From assembly GCA_050084515.1 (NCBI GenBank), contig CM114272.1:25234001-25298000 (forward strand): 64,000 nucleotides of DNA. The letters run 5' to 3'. The stretch is from Blasia pusilla (lineage: Eukaryota > Marchantiophyta > Marchantiopsida > Blasiales). The notes below the pieces were generated by a model, which saw nothing but the letters and a program-made list of their open reading frames with translations, was not told where the DNA came from and ran no database searches. Each line of letters starts with the position of its first letter. The first letter of the stretch is position 1. This document shows, one piece after another, positions 1 to 10,980 of the stretch. Both the position numbers and the translations under genes were made by a program.

Positions 1-534
1 TAATCAGCCATTGTTGTAGCACCTATACATTCAGTTCGGAGCTTGACGTAAACTGAACATAAAGGTTCTGTCCTCAATGTCACACCAACCTTGCTGTGAA
101 AATTTACAGCAATGGCTTACGGGGTAGCGTGAGAATGAGTGAGAATTTCCCCTAATTTATCAATACGCAAAAGTAGCTGTGAGGCCCGTTCTCAAGGGAT
201 GAGATCTCTAGCAATTAAAATTGGAAGGTTTCAAATTGAAGAAAGGAAGAAAACAGAGACAGATCGCTCACCATTCCAGTATCTTTTCGAGAGTCACTAC
301 CCTTCCCAATTGAGTCATGATCAAGCACGGAAGGAAGAGGGAGAAGACCAACTGCAGAATGGCACAACAACCTTTCAGTACCTAAAAGCGCATGGTCGAG
401 AATCACGAGAATTGGCATCGCAAGGCATCAGGACATCCAATACAGGCAGCCATCTCGACTGATAATCCTAACCAAGGCAAAATTAACCTAATTCGAGACC
501 CTCATTTCTACGCATGGCAATCAAACAGGGATAC

Positions 535-705
535 CTTGCTGAGCTCCTTCCGTGCGGCAGCGGGGAGGATGTTGACATATTTAGTAGCCATTAGAAATCC
601 CAGCGAGCATATCACGAGCACCTTGGCGATCGGAAGCACTGAGAATTGCAGCAACGCTGCCACCGATTCGCCTACGACAAATCCCCCTACCATGGTCGCC
701 GGCAT
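535..705 (-). CDS. PIN-LIKES (PILS6-like) auxin carrier, first coding exon
   Basis: The minus-strand reading frame starts at an ATG at 705 and encodes 57 residues up to a GT donor (AAG|GTATCC) at 535/534. It has a hydrophobic helix with the run LPIAKVLVICSLGFLMATKY followed by VNILPAAARKELSK, ending where plant PILS proteins continue with the LVF-type second helix. From family knowledge the best fit is the PILS6 branch, whose first helix has the same PIAKV, LLMA-KYVNILP pattern. PILS proteins are endoplasmic reticulum carriers thought to move auxin. The next exon is not visible in bases 1-534, so it lies beyond the left edge or the copy is a fragment. A 143-codon plus-strand ORF over the same bases (392-823) is antisense. 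The family call is fairly sure; integrity of the gene is unknown. Confidence 0.8.
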
Positions 706-2185
706 AATTCCAAAGTCTGGAGCTCAAATTTCTGTCGCCTGTCCTTCAAAAGACCTGCGCTTCCTGGAGAGCGGTCCGAATAACAATTTCCAGTCGAAGA
801 CGGTGAATCTCAGTTTCAACTAAGCTAAAGGTGACATAAAATTTCGTAATCTGATTCCGAAGCCCTCCAACCTGTCGACCCAGACTCATCCACACACCGA
901 AATCTCGGCGACGGATCGATCGCATTTGCTTCACACTAAATGAAGAGAGAGAGGAGAGAGAGAGAGCCGATAAATAAACACACACAGAAAAGAGAAAGAG
1001 AGACGATAAATAAACAAACACACAAGATCTATTTTATTGCATGTCCTGACACGCGTCGTGTGCAGAACTGGACCACGAATAGGGATTTCAAACATACACT
1101 TGACGTAGGATCTTGACGATCCACGGCGAACGAAGAGCAAGATCTTAACACCAGTTTTCCGAGTTCGTCGGTTTTTCCCGACGAACTCAGAATATCTAAG
1201 TCTAGCTCCTTTCTAACAAGCTCCACTAGTTGGTGACGCACTCATTAAAAGTAGGTATAACCGGTAATTTTTATATCGTATGCACCATATAAAAAGTGTT
1301 TGAAAAATTTTGTTAGTGTACAATTTGTGAAGGACTTGCATAAGGCGAGACGTTTTCTTATTATTTAATTGTCACTTGTCAAACCAAGAGAGAAAGTCTT
1401 TGCAAATAAAGAAGAGCACAATTTCCTCAATAGAATGGTTTATAAACAGATATCCATGATATTTTTTTTAAATTATGTTTAAAATTTTAAAATAAATTTA
1501 ATTTCAAAATTTAGGTGTAATCTCCACTCTTACAAATTTTAAAAGAGTAAGAAAATCACCTTTAGATAATATCCATCTCCCCCAAATAATTATATTCTTC
1601 CCTAAAAGTCCTTCCACTCTTCCTACCAAAATCACATTCCCTAAAAAATATCTTACTTAATTTTATTTAATTGAATGATTTTCCTTTTCCATTAAAATTT
1701 TATTTTCCTTTCCCAAAAAATCACGTGTGAATCAATAAAATTAATTTTAAAATAATCAAATATTTAATCTTAAATGTAATTATTATTTTATAAAATAATA
1801 GAAAAATAATAACATTTCACTCTTTTAAGTACTTACAGTTCTCCATTAAAATTTAAATTATATCCCAATCCTCTAAATAATTTCAACCTTCCATAAAATT
1901 TGATCTATTCTTTATCCATTAAAATTTTCCCTTTCCATCATGAATTAAGACAAAATTTCTTTAAAAAAATTAATCCAAATTATTCTATTTTATTAATATT
2001 TATAATCCCCCATTATAGTATTAAATAAATTATTAATACTTAATAAAATATTTTTCTATTTTATTCAAATCCTTATGATTTTTTCTACTTTGAATATTTC
2101 TACCCATCTAGTGTGGTTTAAATAACAAAATTCAAACAGGTTCATTACTTGAATGCCCCCTCCCTACCCCTAAAGCCTCACTACT
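706..2185. other. PILS upstream region, then AT-rich DNA without genes
   Basis: Bases 706-1240 are mixed-composition DNA upstream of the PILS exon and should hold its 5' UTR and promoter; a GA-rich stretch lies at about 943-1010. From about 1250 to 2180 the sequence is very AT-rich with no coding signal on either strand. I see no tRNA, rRNA or recognisable transposase. Confidence 0.5.
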
Positions 2186-2306
2186 TAGTACCCCTCCCCC
2201 CTCACGTGTCGGCCCTCCACGTGTCAACCCGCTAAGACCCGAAAACGACTACGTGTCATTACTTGAGGACATGTTCTCCAACCCCGTCCTCTTTTAATAA
2301 TATAGA
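2186..2306 (-). mobile_element. Mini-Helitron (non-autonomous)
   Basis: On the minus strand it begins with TCTATATTATTAAAAGAGG directly after an A, and ends near 2186 with CTAAG before a T. The body shares CACGTGTCAACCCG-like sequence with the 19491-19622 copy (CACATGTCAACACG), and the 3' ends also align. Helitrons start with TC, end with CTRR and insert between A and T; both ends fit within one base. It has no coding capacity. Confidence 0.6.
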
Positions 2307-2395
2307 TTCATAGTGTACAATTGAATTCAAATAATTCTTTTGTCTTAAATATCATATGATATGATCTTATTCATTAGAAATGAAATGTGTCAAGA

Positions 2396-2620
2396 TAGTA
2401 TAGGCCCGTGCCATGCCCGGGTTTAAATCAATTCCTAAATACTAATTAGCTCTCAAAATTCATGATTGTCTTTTAAATCAATTTCGAACGATCTTATAGG
2501 TCAAGAAAGCGAGCAATCTTATTGGCTTAAAAAGCGAAGGATCCCATTGATTGAAAATGCCATATGTCAAAAGACGAGGAGGTTGCAAAACAAAGAATCA
2601 CTCTCCCATAATAATATAGA
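2396..2620 (-). mobile_element. Mini-Helitron with 3' hairpin
   Basis: On the minus strand the element starts TCTATATTATTATGGGAGAG after an A. Near its 3' end it has the GC-rich near-palindrome CCCGGGCATGGCACGGG, followed about 10 bases later by CTA and a T, where CTAG is expected. The interior aligns with the 28517-28769 element (shared GAT-CTATTGG-type blocks and TGTCAA-ACGAG near the 5' end). It is probably mobilised by a RepHel protein such as the one at 37-45 kb, but I could not match their ends. Confidence 0.65.
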
Positions 2621-3149
2621 TATTCAAATACTTGTCTATTTTCTTCAATTTTTTACAAAGAAACTGCAATTATCGGGCCCGCTTTTTTCCCGAAATTTTG
2701 TTGGTCGAATAGGAAAGTCCTAGAGTTTACCGGCTAGTGATACCGGTTCTAGGAATTCTCCTTTCCTTGCAAGCTAACTTCGGTGAGTTTGGAAAGTGGT
2801 ATGTTCAAGCTCTTTTTATGGCGGGAACAATTTTTGCCCCGTAACTTCAAAAAAAAAATTAATCTTATAATTTTATATTATTAAAATGGAGTGACCATGC
2901 ACCACAAATTAATGATTCATAAATTCATAAATTAACCGGCATGAGGCCCATGTTTTTAAAGAGTGTTTGGTCAGACGGTTCGAAGTACGGTGGGAAGAAA
3001 CAGGGCAAAGAGGAACAAGGTGGGAACTTTCCGGTTTCAAAAATAACTCGGGCAAACCAGAAAAGAAAATAGGTGGGAGAGAATTAATACTAACACGGGA
3101 GTATCCATCCGACGGTCCAGAAATTCAAATCGGATGGAAAATAGTGTGG

Positions 3150-3290
3150 TCCTACTCCGTAAACCACCTACGTCATATTACTATGACTCCTTCGACGTCT
3201 AAGTCGGAACCATCAATCTAGGCTTCTCCTCATACAAAGGGGCCGATCAGATTAATGGTGCTCAGAGAAGTGGATGTTAAGAATCCAACA
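3150..3290 (-). repeat. Copia 3' LTR, truncated
   Basis: This matches 7678-7818 almost base for base, including the terminal CCAACA (TGTTGG on the minus strand). Sequence left of 3150 does not match the 5' LTR, so about 310 bases of its far end are missing. Confidence 0.85.
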
Positions 3291-3603
3291 CCCCCCCTCA
3301 ATATCCACTCTCATGTGGACTACTGTCTTGGACCTATGCCAAGACCATTCAAATGTCGGTGAAGCTGATCTCCGCTCAAAGCTTTCGTGAAGATGTCTGC
3401 ACGGTTATCCTCTGTTGGACAATAGACTAACTTCAAAACCTCTCTCTCGATCAATTCACGAACAAAATAATATTGATCTCTATGTGCTTCGTACGAGCAT
3501 GAAACACAGGATTATGTGCTATGGCAATGCAACTCTTATTGTCACACCACATTACAGTAGCACTTTCTAGTGCTTCTCCTATGTCCTCCAATATCCACCT
3601 CTA

Positions 3604-4720
3604 TCATACTGCTTCACAAGAAGCATAACAAGCCGCCTTGTACTCTGCCTCGGTAGAAGAAAGAGCCATTGTAGGTTGCTTCTTGCTGACCCATGATACC
3701 ACACCTGATCCTACTAAGAAGCAATAACCCGAAACTGATCTTCGAGAATCTGAATCTCCTGCCCAATCCGAGTCACAAAAAGTTGTCATTTCCGTCCCTG
3801 CTCCATAGGTGATGTTGTACTCAATAGTGCCTTTGATGTACTTCAACACACGCATCTCTGCCTTCCAATGGTTCTCACGAGGCTTAGTTGAGAACCTACT
3901 CAACACTCCTAGAGCGAAGCTAATGTCTGGTCTAGTGTTACGCAAAAATATCAAATTGCCTACGAGCTTTCTGTACAACTTTTCATCTACCAATGGTGAA
4001 ACATCCTGCATCGAGAGTTTCAACTCTACCTCCATTGGCGAGACCACTGCCTTACACTCGGTCATCCCAAATGCCTTCAAGATTTCTCTAGCATACTTTT
4101 GCTGAGAGAGAAAAATAGAATCTGACTGTTGCCAAATCTCCACCCCTATAAAGTAGTGCAAAAGGCCTAAATCTGACATTTCAAACTCGGATTTCAACAT
4201 TCCTTTCATTTCCTCTATTTTCTTACTACGGTCTCCTATGATGATAAGATCATCCACATACAGGACTATCAACATATACATCCCATCTTCGCAAAACACA
4301 TACAAATTTGCTTCTGACGGACTCTTGATGAGACCCTTCTCTCGGAAGAATGTATCTATTCGTTGATACCATACCCTTGGGGCTTGCTTCAACCCATACA
4401 ATGCTCGATGAAGTAAACACACTTTCTCTTCTGATCCCGGTGTCTCAAAACTTGGTGGTTGAGATACATACACCTCCTCCTTAAGACTCCCATTCAGAAA
4501 GGCAGACTTCACATCGTATTCGTATACATGCCAACGTCTTGTTCCTGCAACCGCTAGAACAATTCGAATGGTTTTCATCCTTGCAGTAGGAGCAAAAGTC
4601 TGATAGTAGTCAAAACCTTCGATTTGTGAGCATCCTTGTGCAACCAACCTTCCTTTGAATTTATCCAATATAACGTCTGACTTGTACTTGGTCTTGTACA
4701 CCTACTTGGTGCGTATTATC
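3604..4720 (-). pseudogene. Copia reverse transcriptase and RNase H
   Basis: The 365-codon open frame covers copia RT (RVT_2) and RNase H. It shows KGRLVAQGCSQ, YDVKSAFLNG, LYGLKQAPRVWY, the catalytic YVDD, and then RNase H motifs CDSDWAGD and SSTEAEY. The upstream linker (PQWREAMQMEMDA, near 4800) is in the same frame but cut by stops at about 4720 and 4702. The 3' end stops at 3604, just short of the usual C-terminus; the polypurine tract follows about 300 bases downstream. Confidence 0.93.
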
Positions 4721-5225
4721 TATCTGTCCTTTGGCTTCTCAACCAAAGTCCAAGTTTCATTTCTCTGAATAGCGTCCATCTCCATCTGCATGGCCTCTCT
4801 CCATTGAGGATGAGCAAGGGTCTCATCTAAGCATGATGGCTCTTCCACCTTCAAGACCTCTCTCATCAAGGCCATGTTGACGAGATGTGCGGAAGCTCTA
4901 TTCTACTCCTCTAGTCTCTTGGATCTCCTTGGATGTGTAACAACTTCATTATTTTCTGGTGGATCCTTACCATCCAAGAGCTGCTTTATCCACTTCGGAT
5001 ATGACGAGCGCAGTGGAAGAGCAGGTTGCTCTTTGTAATCATCACCAAATTCTTCTTCTTGATGATCTAGTGTAAACATTGGTGGTGTGTTGTGGTGGGT
5101 TATCTCTTCGTTTGATGATAATGTGGACGTACCACTGATATCCGCCACTTGATGAGGCTGTTCCTAGAACACCACATCATGACTCACAAGCATCTTCTTT
5201 GCCTCAGGACACCATAGGCGATAAG

Positions 5226-5954
5226 CTAAGACTCATCACTATATCCCATAAAGATGCACTTCATGTTCTTGGACTCCAGCTTGGTCCTGGATGCTTCAGG
5301 AATATGTACAAAGCACTCACTACCAAAAGTCCTGAAATGTTGAACTGATGGTACCTTACCTGAGTATGATTGATGAGGAGTCATGCCTTGCATTGACTTG
5401 GTAGCACTTCTATTTAGAATGTAAACGGAAGTATTAACAGCTTCAGCCCAAAATCCTTCTATCAAACCTTTTGCTTTCATCATACATCTTGTCATCTCCA
5501 CCACTACACGGTTTCGATGCTCAACAACTCCATTTTGTTGTGGTGTATGTGCCGTGGTTAACTGACGCTTGATTCCATGCTCCCCCGAATATTTTTTGAA
5601 TTCTGTTGATAAGAATTCTCCTCCTCGATCGAAGCACAGCTTCTGTACCTTCTTTCCTATCTCGTTCTCAACCAGCTTGTGCCATACTTTAAATTTTCCA
5701 AAAACACTTGCCTTATCATGAAGGAAATACACCCACATCTTCCTACTATAGTCGTCAACAACTAAAAAGAAGTAGGAAGAACCACCTAATGCCACTGTTC
5801 TCATTTTACCACAGAGGTCAGCATGAATCAACTCTAGAGGAGCCTTTGCTCTATTTCTGGACTCTTGTGGAAATGGTTGTTGGTGTTGCTTGCCCATCAT
5901 ACAAGCTTCATATCTATCCCATACTCCATAAATTTTTGGTAAATCAACAACCAT
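5226..5954 (-). pseudogene. Copia integrase catalytic core
   Basis: A 242-codon open stretch with a retroviral-type integrase core. The DDE residues can be placed at VVDDYSRK, LCFDRGGEF and TPQQNGVVEHRNR, with the usual copia GIKRQLTTAHTPQQNG stretch before the Glu. A frameshift near 5210-5226 breaks the junction with the following RT linker, which continues at 4903-5210 with another in-frame stop near 5161. Confidence 0.9.
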
Positions 5955-5963
5955 GCACGATTT

Positions 5964-6440
5964 CTACATCTGACTTAGTAAGGGAAAGCTTAGGTGACCA
6001 AATCTTTCATGCCACAACTTACTGCTACTAAGATCTGTACCTACACTTGTCGTGAAAGCATACAACTCATAGATATTTCCACGTCGTATACCTTCATCCA
6101 CTACTTTCCAATTGGCATCCTCAATGACTACTTCAGTTTTCTTGAAACAAACTTCTAGATCACGATCACATAATACTGCTACTGAAATCAAATTTCGCTT
6201 CAACTCTTGTACGTACAGTACATCAGTTAACTTCTTTTCATCTCTTTTTTGTGAGACTAAAGAAATTGTGCCTTTCCCTTCTACACGGCACTTTGCATTA
6301 TTTCCAACAGTAACAACGATGGGCTCTTGTAGAGGCTCTAAGGAGCTATACCAATCCTTATGATTGGTCATATGTCTAGATGCTCCACTATCAAGCACCC
6401 ATGCATCTTCACTCTTTAAATTAGTGGAATGTTCTACCTG
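5964..6440 (-). pseudogene. Copia protease and GAG-pre-integrase region
   Basis: The aspartic protease active site reads LDSGASRHMTNH near 6370-6400, and the pre-integrase zinc-binding part reads KLWHERFGHLSF near 5990-6020. It lies in the same frame as gag upstream. A TAG at 5961-5963 separates it from the integrase. In working copies this protease cleaves the polyprotein. Confidence 0.88.
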
Positions 6441-6529
6441 TGTGCAAAACTCTTCGATTCCTACCCAAGCATCTACTTCATGTTCTCCTAGTTCTACAAA
6501 ATTTCCAGACTCCTTCTTAGGTCTTAAAC

Positions 6530-7295
6530 AACCGTTCTTCTCATCCTGACTCTTCTTTCTACAATCTTTGATAAGATGACCTAGCTTACCATAATAAAAG
6601 CATTTGAAGGCTTTCCTTGGAAATTTCTTCTTGACATTTGAATTGTAATCCTGATTTCTACCTATCTATACGTTGGCAGTAAATGCTGCATCACTTCCCT
6701 CTCTTGCTTTGAAGCGCATTTCCTCTTCTACCAACATTGCACTAAATTGTTCAAAAGTAAGCGGCGTGGGTCTTACTTGAGTATTCAATGCAGTGACCAA
6801 ACTGTCATATCTTGGAGGAAAAATCCTTATGCACCGACGTGCCAAATCTTCGCTAGACTTTGAAATTCCTACACACGCCATCTGATCTTGAAGATTCTTG
6901 ATCCTTGTCAAAAATTGCTCCGCGCTTTCTCCTTTTGAAAATTTCTTGGACGTAAGCTGATTCTCCAGATTCTAAATCTGAGTCTCATTCCTCGTTTCAT
7001 ACGGATTCTTCAGAATGTTCCATGCCTCAGCAGCAGTGGTTGTATGTTGAATGAGAGTCATGACAGAATCAATTACATTCGTGACAACTGCATATAGAGC
7101 ATCATTGTTTCTATGTTTCCATGCCAACAATACAGCATGATCAATATTCCCAAATAAAGATGAACATGCAGAACTCAAAGTAGCTTGTGGATTCGAATCG
7201 ACCCCTGTGGTTGTCTCCCAGATCTCAAATGATTCGAGGACAGTTCTTTCACACAGCGGAGGAGGGCGAGCACGAACTGATGAAGAAGTAGCCAT
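6530..7295 (-). pseudogene. Copia gag region
   Basis: The frame opens at ATG 7295. It runs through in-frame stops at 6972 and 6666 and keeps the UBN2-type gag region, for example WETTTGVDSNPQ, AEAWNILK, and ARRCIRIFPPRYDSLVTALN. A zinc knuckle follows near 6560-6600, reading CFYYGKLGHLIKDC: the second Cys of the CX2C pair is Tyr, so the CCHC box is damaged. Gag forms the particle and binds template RNA in working elements. The frame continues directly into the protease. Confidence 0.85.
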
Positions 7296-7367
7296 GTCTC
7301 AAGATTTTGTGCAAACACACTAGATTTCCAGATACAAAATACTGGAAAACCTACCGCTCTGATACCA

Positions 7368-7818
7368 TGTAAAAAAATAGAAAGTGACAAAATCACTGAA
7401 ATCTTGATACAACTTAGAGATACAAAGTGGCCTAGTCCGTTTGTGCGCTCACAGAAGAGCTTCGATGGAACTTGAACATGGAGATAACTCGACATACGAG
7501 AATGCGCTACCGCTACGGCTCCCGACTATTTCACTACTCAGGAAACTAGGGTTTTTACCTATTTTTCTTCATTTCTATTAATAGAAAAAAATTTCGAGGG
7601 GATGCGCCCTTGGACCATCGCGACGTATCTGGGTGCCCCGCACCTTGATGCAATATAGGGTTAGATAATCCTAGTAGTGCTACTCCGTAAACCATCTACG
7701 TCATATTACTATGACTCCTTCGACGTCTAAGTCGGAACCATCAATCTAGGCTTCTCCTCATAGAAGGGGGCCGATCAGATTAATGGTGCTCAGAGAAGTG
7801 GATGTTGAGAATCCAACA
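7368..7818 (-). repeat. Copia 5' LTR, complete
   Basis: This 451-bp LTR runs on the minus strand from TGTTGG to TTTACA. It is bounded inside by the primer binding site at 7367 downwards and outside by TCCAT. The bounds follow from the PBS and from alignment with the 3' LTR end. Confidence 0.85.
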
Positions 7819-8079
7819 TCCATATCATACTTCATGCTCAATTTAAAAATGGGAGACCACATTTAGGGTTTTGTATTTTTAATACATTCTATGAATAGTC
7901 ATTTGGAGATTTTTTTTTTCCCTGGGATCCTCGCACTGAAGTACATGTGGTGACAAAGGACATGTCATGATTTATGGACTCTTTGGTGAAGAGGCGGGCC
8001 AAAAAATGAAGATGAAGGAGGAAGGTGAATGATTTACGAGTAATGTTCCAATTCTTCTTTGGATTTTGATCTTTGTACA

Positions 8080-8703
8080 GAAGGATCATGAGATCCCACG
8101 GTTGGATTGAGCTGAAACCAGAAGGATGTGGGGTTGCAACATTGAGGGCCCAAAGGAGCGGCCCGAGAATATTTTCCAAAAGGTAGGAGGAGGTCAGAGA
8201 ACCCCAGAATTATATATAAGGGGAGGGTCTTAAAGGCTACTTAGGACCTAAACTCCACTTTGGGGAGCTATGGGCGAACCAAGGGCGTTGAATGGATCGA
8301 GAGGTTGGCGTTGGGGCGCGAACACCAAGCCAAGTCCAAGTGAGTTGGTTCCAGAGGTCACCCTTGGATTCCAACCCATGACTCATTTTTTGGGTCTCAG
8401 TTAGGGACTTATGAGAGGTCCATTGGAAAGTTGGGGCCGCTAGGCATGCGAGCATCGTTTTAGGCATCCATAATGTCTATCCCAATTCTAGGAAGACTTG
8501 CTCGTATTGGGAAGTGAGGAGTTAAGACATGTTGAGCTTAATGAATGCCCCGAGTTAAGAATGTGAGGAGTTGGAAGGCTGGTTTACTCAAATCAAGACT
8601 AATAAGAGTGTGTTTGGGTGTAGATGAGCAGAGTGAGTGTGACCTACTAAACGAACACTTCCGCAACATCTGAGATTGACGTTCAAGAGGAGTAGGCGCA
8701 CGA
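8080..8703 (+). repeat. Solo LTR of the gypsy family seen at about 30.5-31.1 kb
   Basis: This stretch aligns with about 30470-31146 over shared blocks, such as CTTGGATTCCAACCCA-GA, GTGACCTACT-AA and CGCTTCCGCAACA / CACTTCCGCAACA, and ends with the same GCGCACGA terminus. At 31146 that terminus sits next to a primer binding site, so this is an LTR end. No internal element sequence follows here, so it is a solo LTR. I could not fix its left end. Confidence 0.6.
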
Positions 8704-9859
8704 AAATAGCTCTATCATCTCATGAAAGGAGGTTCAACAAAGTTTGAATGCACTCTCAAACTCAATCTACTTGGGATAACCATTCCCTCTCTCTCCGAGC
8801 TCTCTCCTATGTGACTTTTGCGATAGAAAAGATGAACATAGATGATGTTTGGAGAGATAATTAGGTTTGGAGATATTCATGGGATCAATTACTTTCTACT
8901 TCATTACTATCATCCATGCTCTTCGCATAAGTGAACTTTTTGACTTACAGGATCCTTTTTGCTTGACATTGGACAATGAGATAACAAGATCTTTTAACAT
9001 GTACAACAAGAAAAAAAATTGTTGGGCAATATAGCTTTTAAGTATTGGTAATTACGGCCCCCACTAATGGCGCATAATTGTCGCATTTACTTCTGATGAT
9101 GACACATACTTTTGTTTCTATAAGAGCTAAAGTCAATGAGAATTAGAGATACTGCAAAATGTGTGTTATAAAAAAGAGAGATACATTACCATCATATTGC
9201 ATAAATTCTAATTGGAATGTGTTTCCGATCTTTTGTGGATTTAATGTTCTCTGTCCTTCCTTTGATGATTCCCCTCCATCCACTCTAATTAATCTCTAAT
9301 TCCTTCCGTGAAACTCCCTTCCATGTTTTTCTCTCTCCTTTTGATTTCCCCTCTCTCCACTCTGTAGTCCACTTGAGAGGGAGAGACTTGGTAAGTTTTC
9401 CTTTTCCCCTACATCCAATCTACAATGAACTCTTCATCCTCTCAATGCTTTTCCTCACTCCTTTTGATTTCCCCTCTCTACTCCTTAATAAGTCCACTTG
9501 AGAATAGAAGAAGATATTTCATAAATTTTCCCTTTCCTTGTAAATCCAATCGCTCATGAACGTTTTCTCTTCCATGCTCTCCTGGTGTAATTAGTTAGTC
9601 ATCCCACACAATTATAAAAGATTTTATTCTTTTTGCACAATGTACCCAACAAAATGATCTTCTTCCATCTATTTATTAATCATAAATTTTCTAATAAATT
9701 AATTCCTAAAAAACAATTGTGGCATATGCTAGAGATCCAAAGAATCCAAAGGATTAGGATGGGTGGGACAAATTTGATATTAATGCATACCCGTATGAAG
9801 GATAATTTGAATTATATCTAGTTATCAATTAATGATCCAACTGACCCAAAATTGTTAAA
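8704..9859. other. AT-rich intergenic DNA, no gene seen
   Basis: There is no coding signal on either strand. Pyrimidine-rich stretches around 9240-9560 contain imperfectly repeated TTTGATTTCCCCTCTC-type blocks, but I see no clean repeat boundary. Confidence 0.4.
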
Positions 9860-10048
9860 TCTATATTATTGTTGCCTTCTTGATTTGCAAACACATCTCT
9901 GGTTGACATGTGGCACCTAGGCAGCAAGAACATGTTTCACATGCTACGGGCGGCAAGAAAATGTCTCACATGCTCCCTTCACAGGCACTAGAAAAAAACT
10001 ATTTAAACAATCTTTTATTTCCTGTCCATCGCGCAGGCACCTTACTAG
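9860..10048 (+). mobile_element. Mini-Helitron
   Basis: The element starts TCTATATTATTG after an A and ends CCATCGCGCAGGCACCTTACTAG before a T, so both the TC start, CTAG end and A/T target are present. A short CCTG...CAGG stem lies just before the 3' end. Its 3' end matches the one ending at 12858. It is 189 bp long with no coding capacity. Confidence 0.75.
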
Positions 10049-10516
10049 TATTATGGGAGAGTGCCTTCTCGCAACGCAAACACCCAAGCATGTAACACAT
10101 GGCATTTTGGCCCAAGTAAAATACAGCCTTTGCGAACGGTCAGATATGTGAATTCCTTGATTCTAAACCGTTGGAGGTGATTTTTGTAGCCGTTGGACGG
10201 GGGCCCTTAGGGTTTTGGTACTTCCACCGTGAAAACGGTTTTTTTTAATCATTCAAATTTTTGTCTCTGAAGATAGTTAGATCCGCTCCATGACGGAGAT
10301 CCGTGGATTTCATGGCATTCTTGCTATTCAAAGAGGCGTCACGGCTTACAGGACCTTCTAGAGTAGAAGTATTTATGTGTTAGAAACCAATTTGAAACCT
10401 CCAAACTTACTGTGTGCACTTCAGCCTCTGCTCAAGTAACATCAGGTCTCATTTGAAAGCTCAGATAACATCGGATCTTTACTCATTCAACGAAATGTTA
10501 CAAGCAATTGAGGCTT

Positions 10517-10626
10517 TAGCTATTGCTGAGCTTATGAGCTTTATTCACATAGATTTCATTTACACATGCAATAGCTATTGCTGAGCGTATAAGCTTTATT
10601 GACGCATATTTCATTTACACATGCAA
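10517..10626. repeat. 55-bp tandem repeat, two copies
   Basis: The unit beginning TAGCTATTGCTGAGC occurs at 10517 and 10572 with a few substitutions. A looser third relic (AAGCTATAGTTGAGCTTCTGAGC) follows at about 10650. Confidence 0.75.
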
Positions 10627-10769
10627 AAAATTGATACCAACCAAGCTTAAGCTATAGTTGAGCTTCTGAGCTCTAATCGCTGTGTGTGTCTTTGAGCTCT
10701 ACTATGGGTCCTTTGAGACCTACTCTTGATGTTGTTATTGATCTGTTCTTGCATTTCAGGTACTCGGCA

Positions 10770-10980
10770 CACTAATCGGTAGCTCCCACTCCCGAGTCAG
10801 CTCTTTTAGCGGCTCCAGCTCCCGATTCGGCTCCTTCTGCAGCTCCCATTGCTCTTTCGGCTCCTCTGGCATCTCCCATCGATTCAGCTTCTTCGGCAAC
10901 TCCCATTGCTCTTTGGGATCCTCTAGTAGCTCCCATTGCTGATTCGGCTTCTTTAGTAGCTCCTCCCACTCTGGTGTAGA
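10770..10980. repeat. Degenerate ~30-33 bp minisatellite with an open frame
   Basis: Repeats of AGCTCCCATTGCT/GGCTCC type recur about every 30-33 bases. The minus-strand frame (up to 11076) reads as a repeat peptide with WELLEDPKEQ, WELPKKLNR and WEMPEEPKEQ units. The open frame probably comes from the repeat itself; no known domain is visible. Confidence 0.6.

Larger units (their letters stand above)
3150..7818 (-). mobile_element. Ty1/copia LTR retrotransposon, degenerate
   Basis: A minus-strand element with gag, protease, integrase and RT/RNase H in copia order. The 5' LTR is 7368-7818 (TGTTGG...TTTACA). The primer binding site TGGTATCAGAGCGGTAG starts directly next to it at 7367 and fits the initiator-Met tRNA 3' end. 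The polypurine tract GAGGGGGGG directly precedes the 3' LTR at about 3291-3299. The 3' LTR has only about 141 bases (3150-3290) and lacks the part matching 7368-7677, so this end is clipped. The coding region has at least seven in-frame stops and a frameshift near 5210-5226, so the copy is dead. The two LTR pieces are still nearly identical over their shared ~140 bases. Confidence 0.93.

Noticed and set aside
392-823. 143-codon plus-strand ORF
   Set aside because: It lies antisense to the PILS exon and shows no domain; the minus strand explains the open frame.
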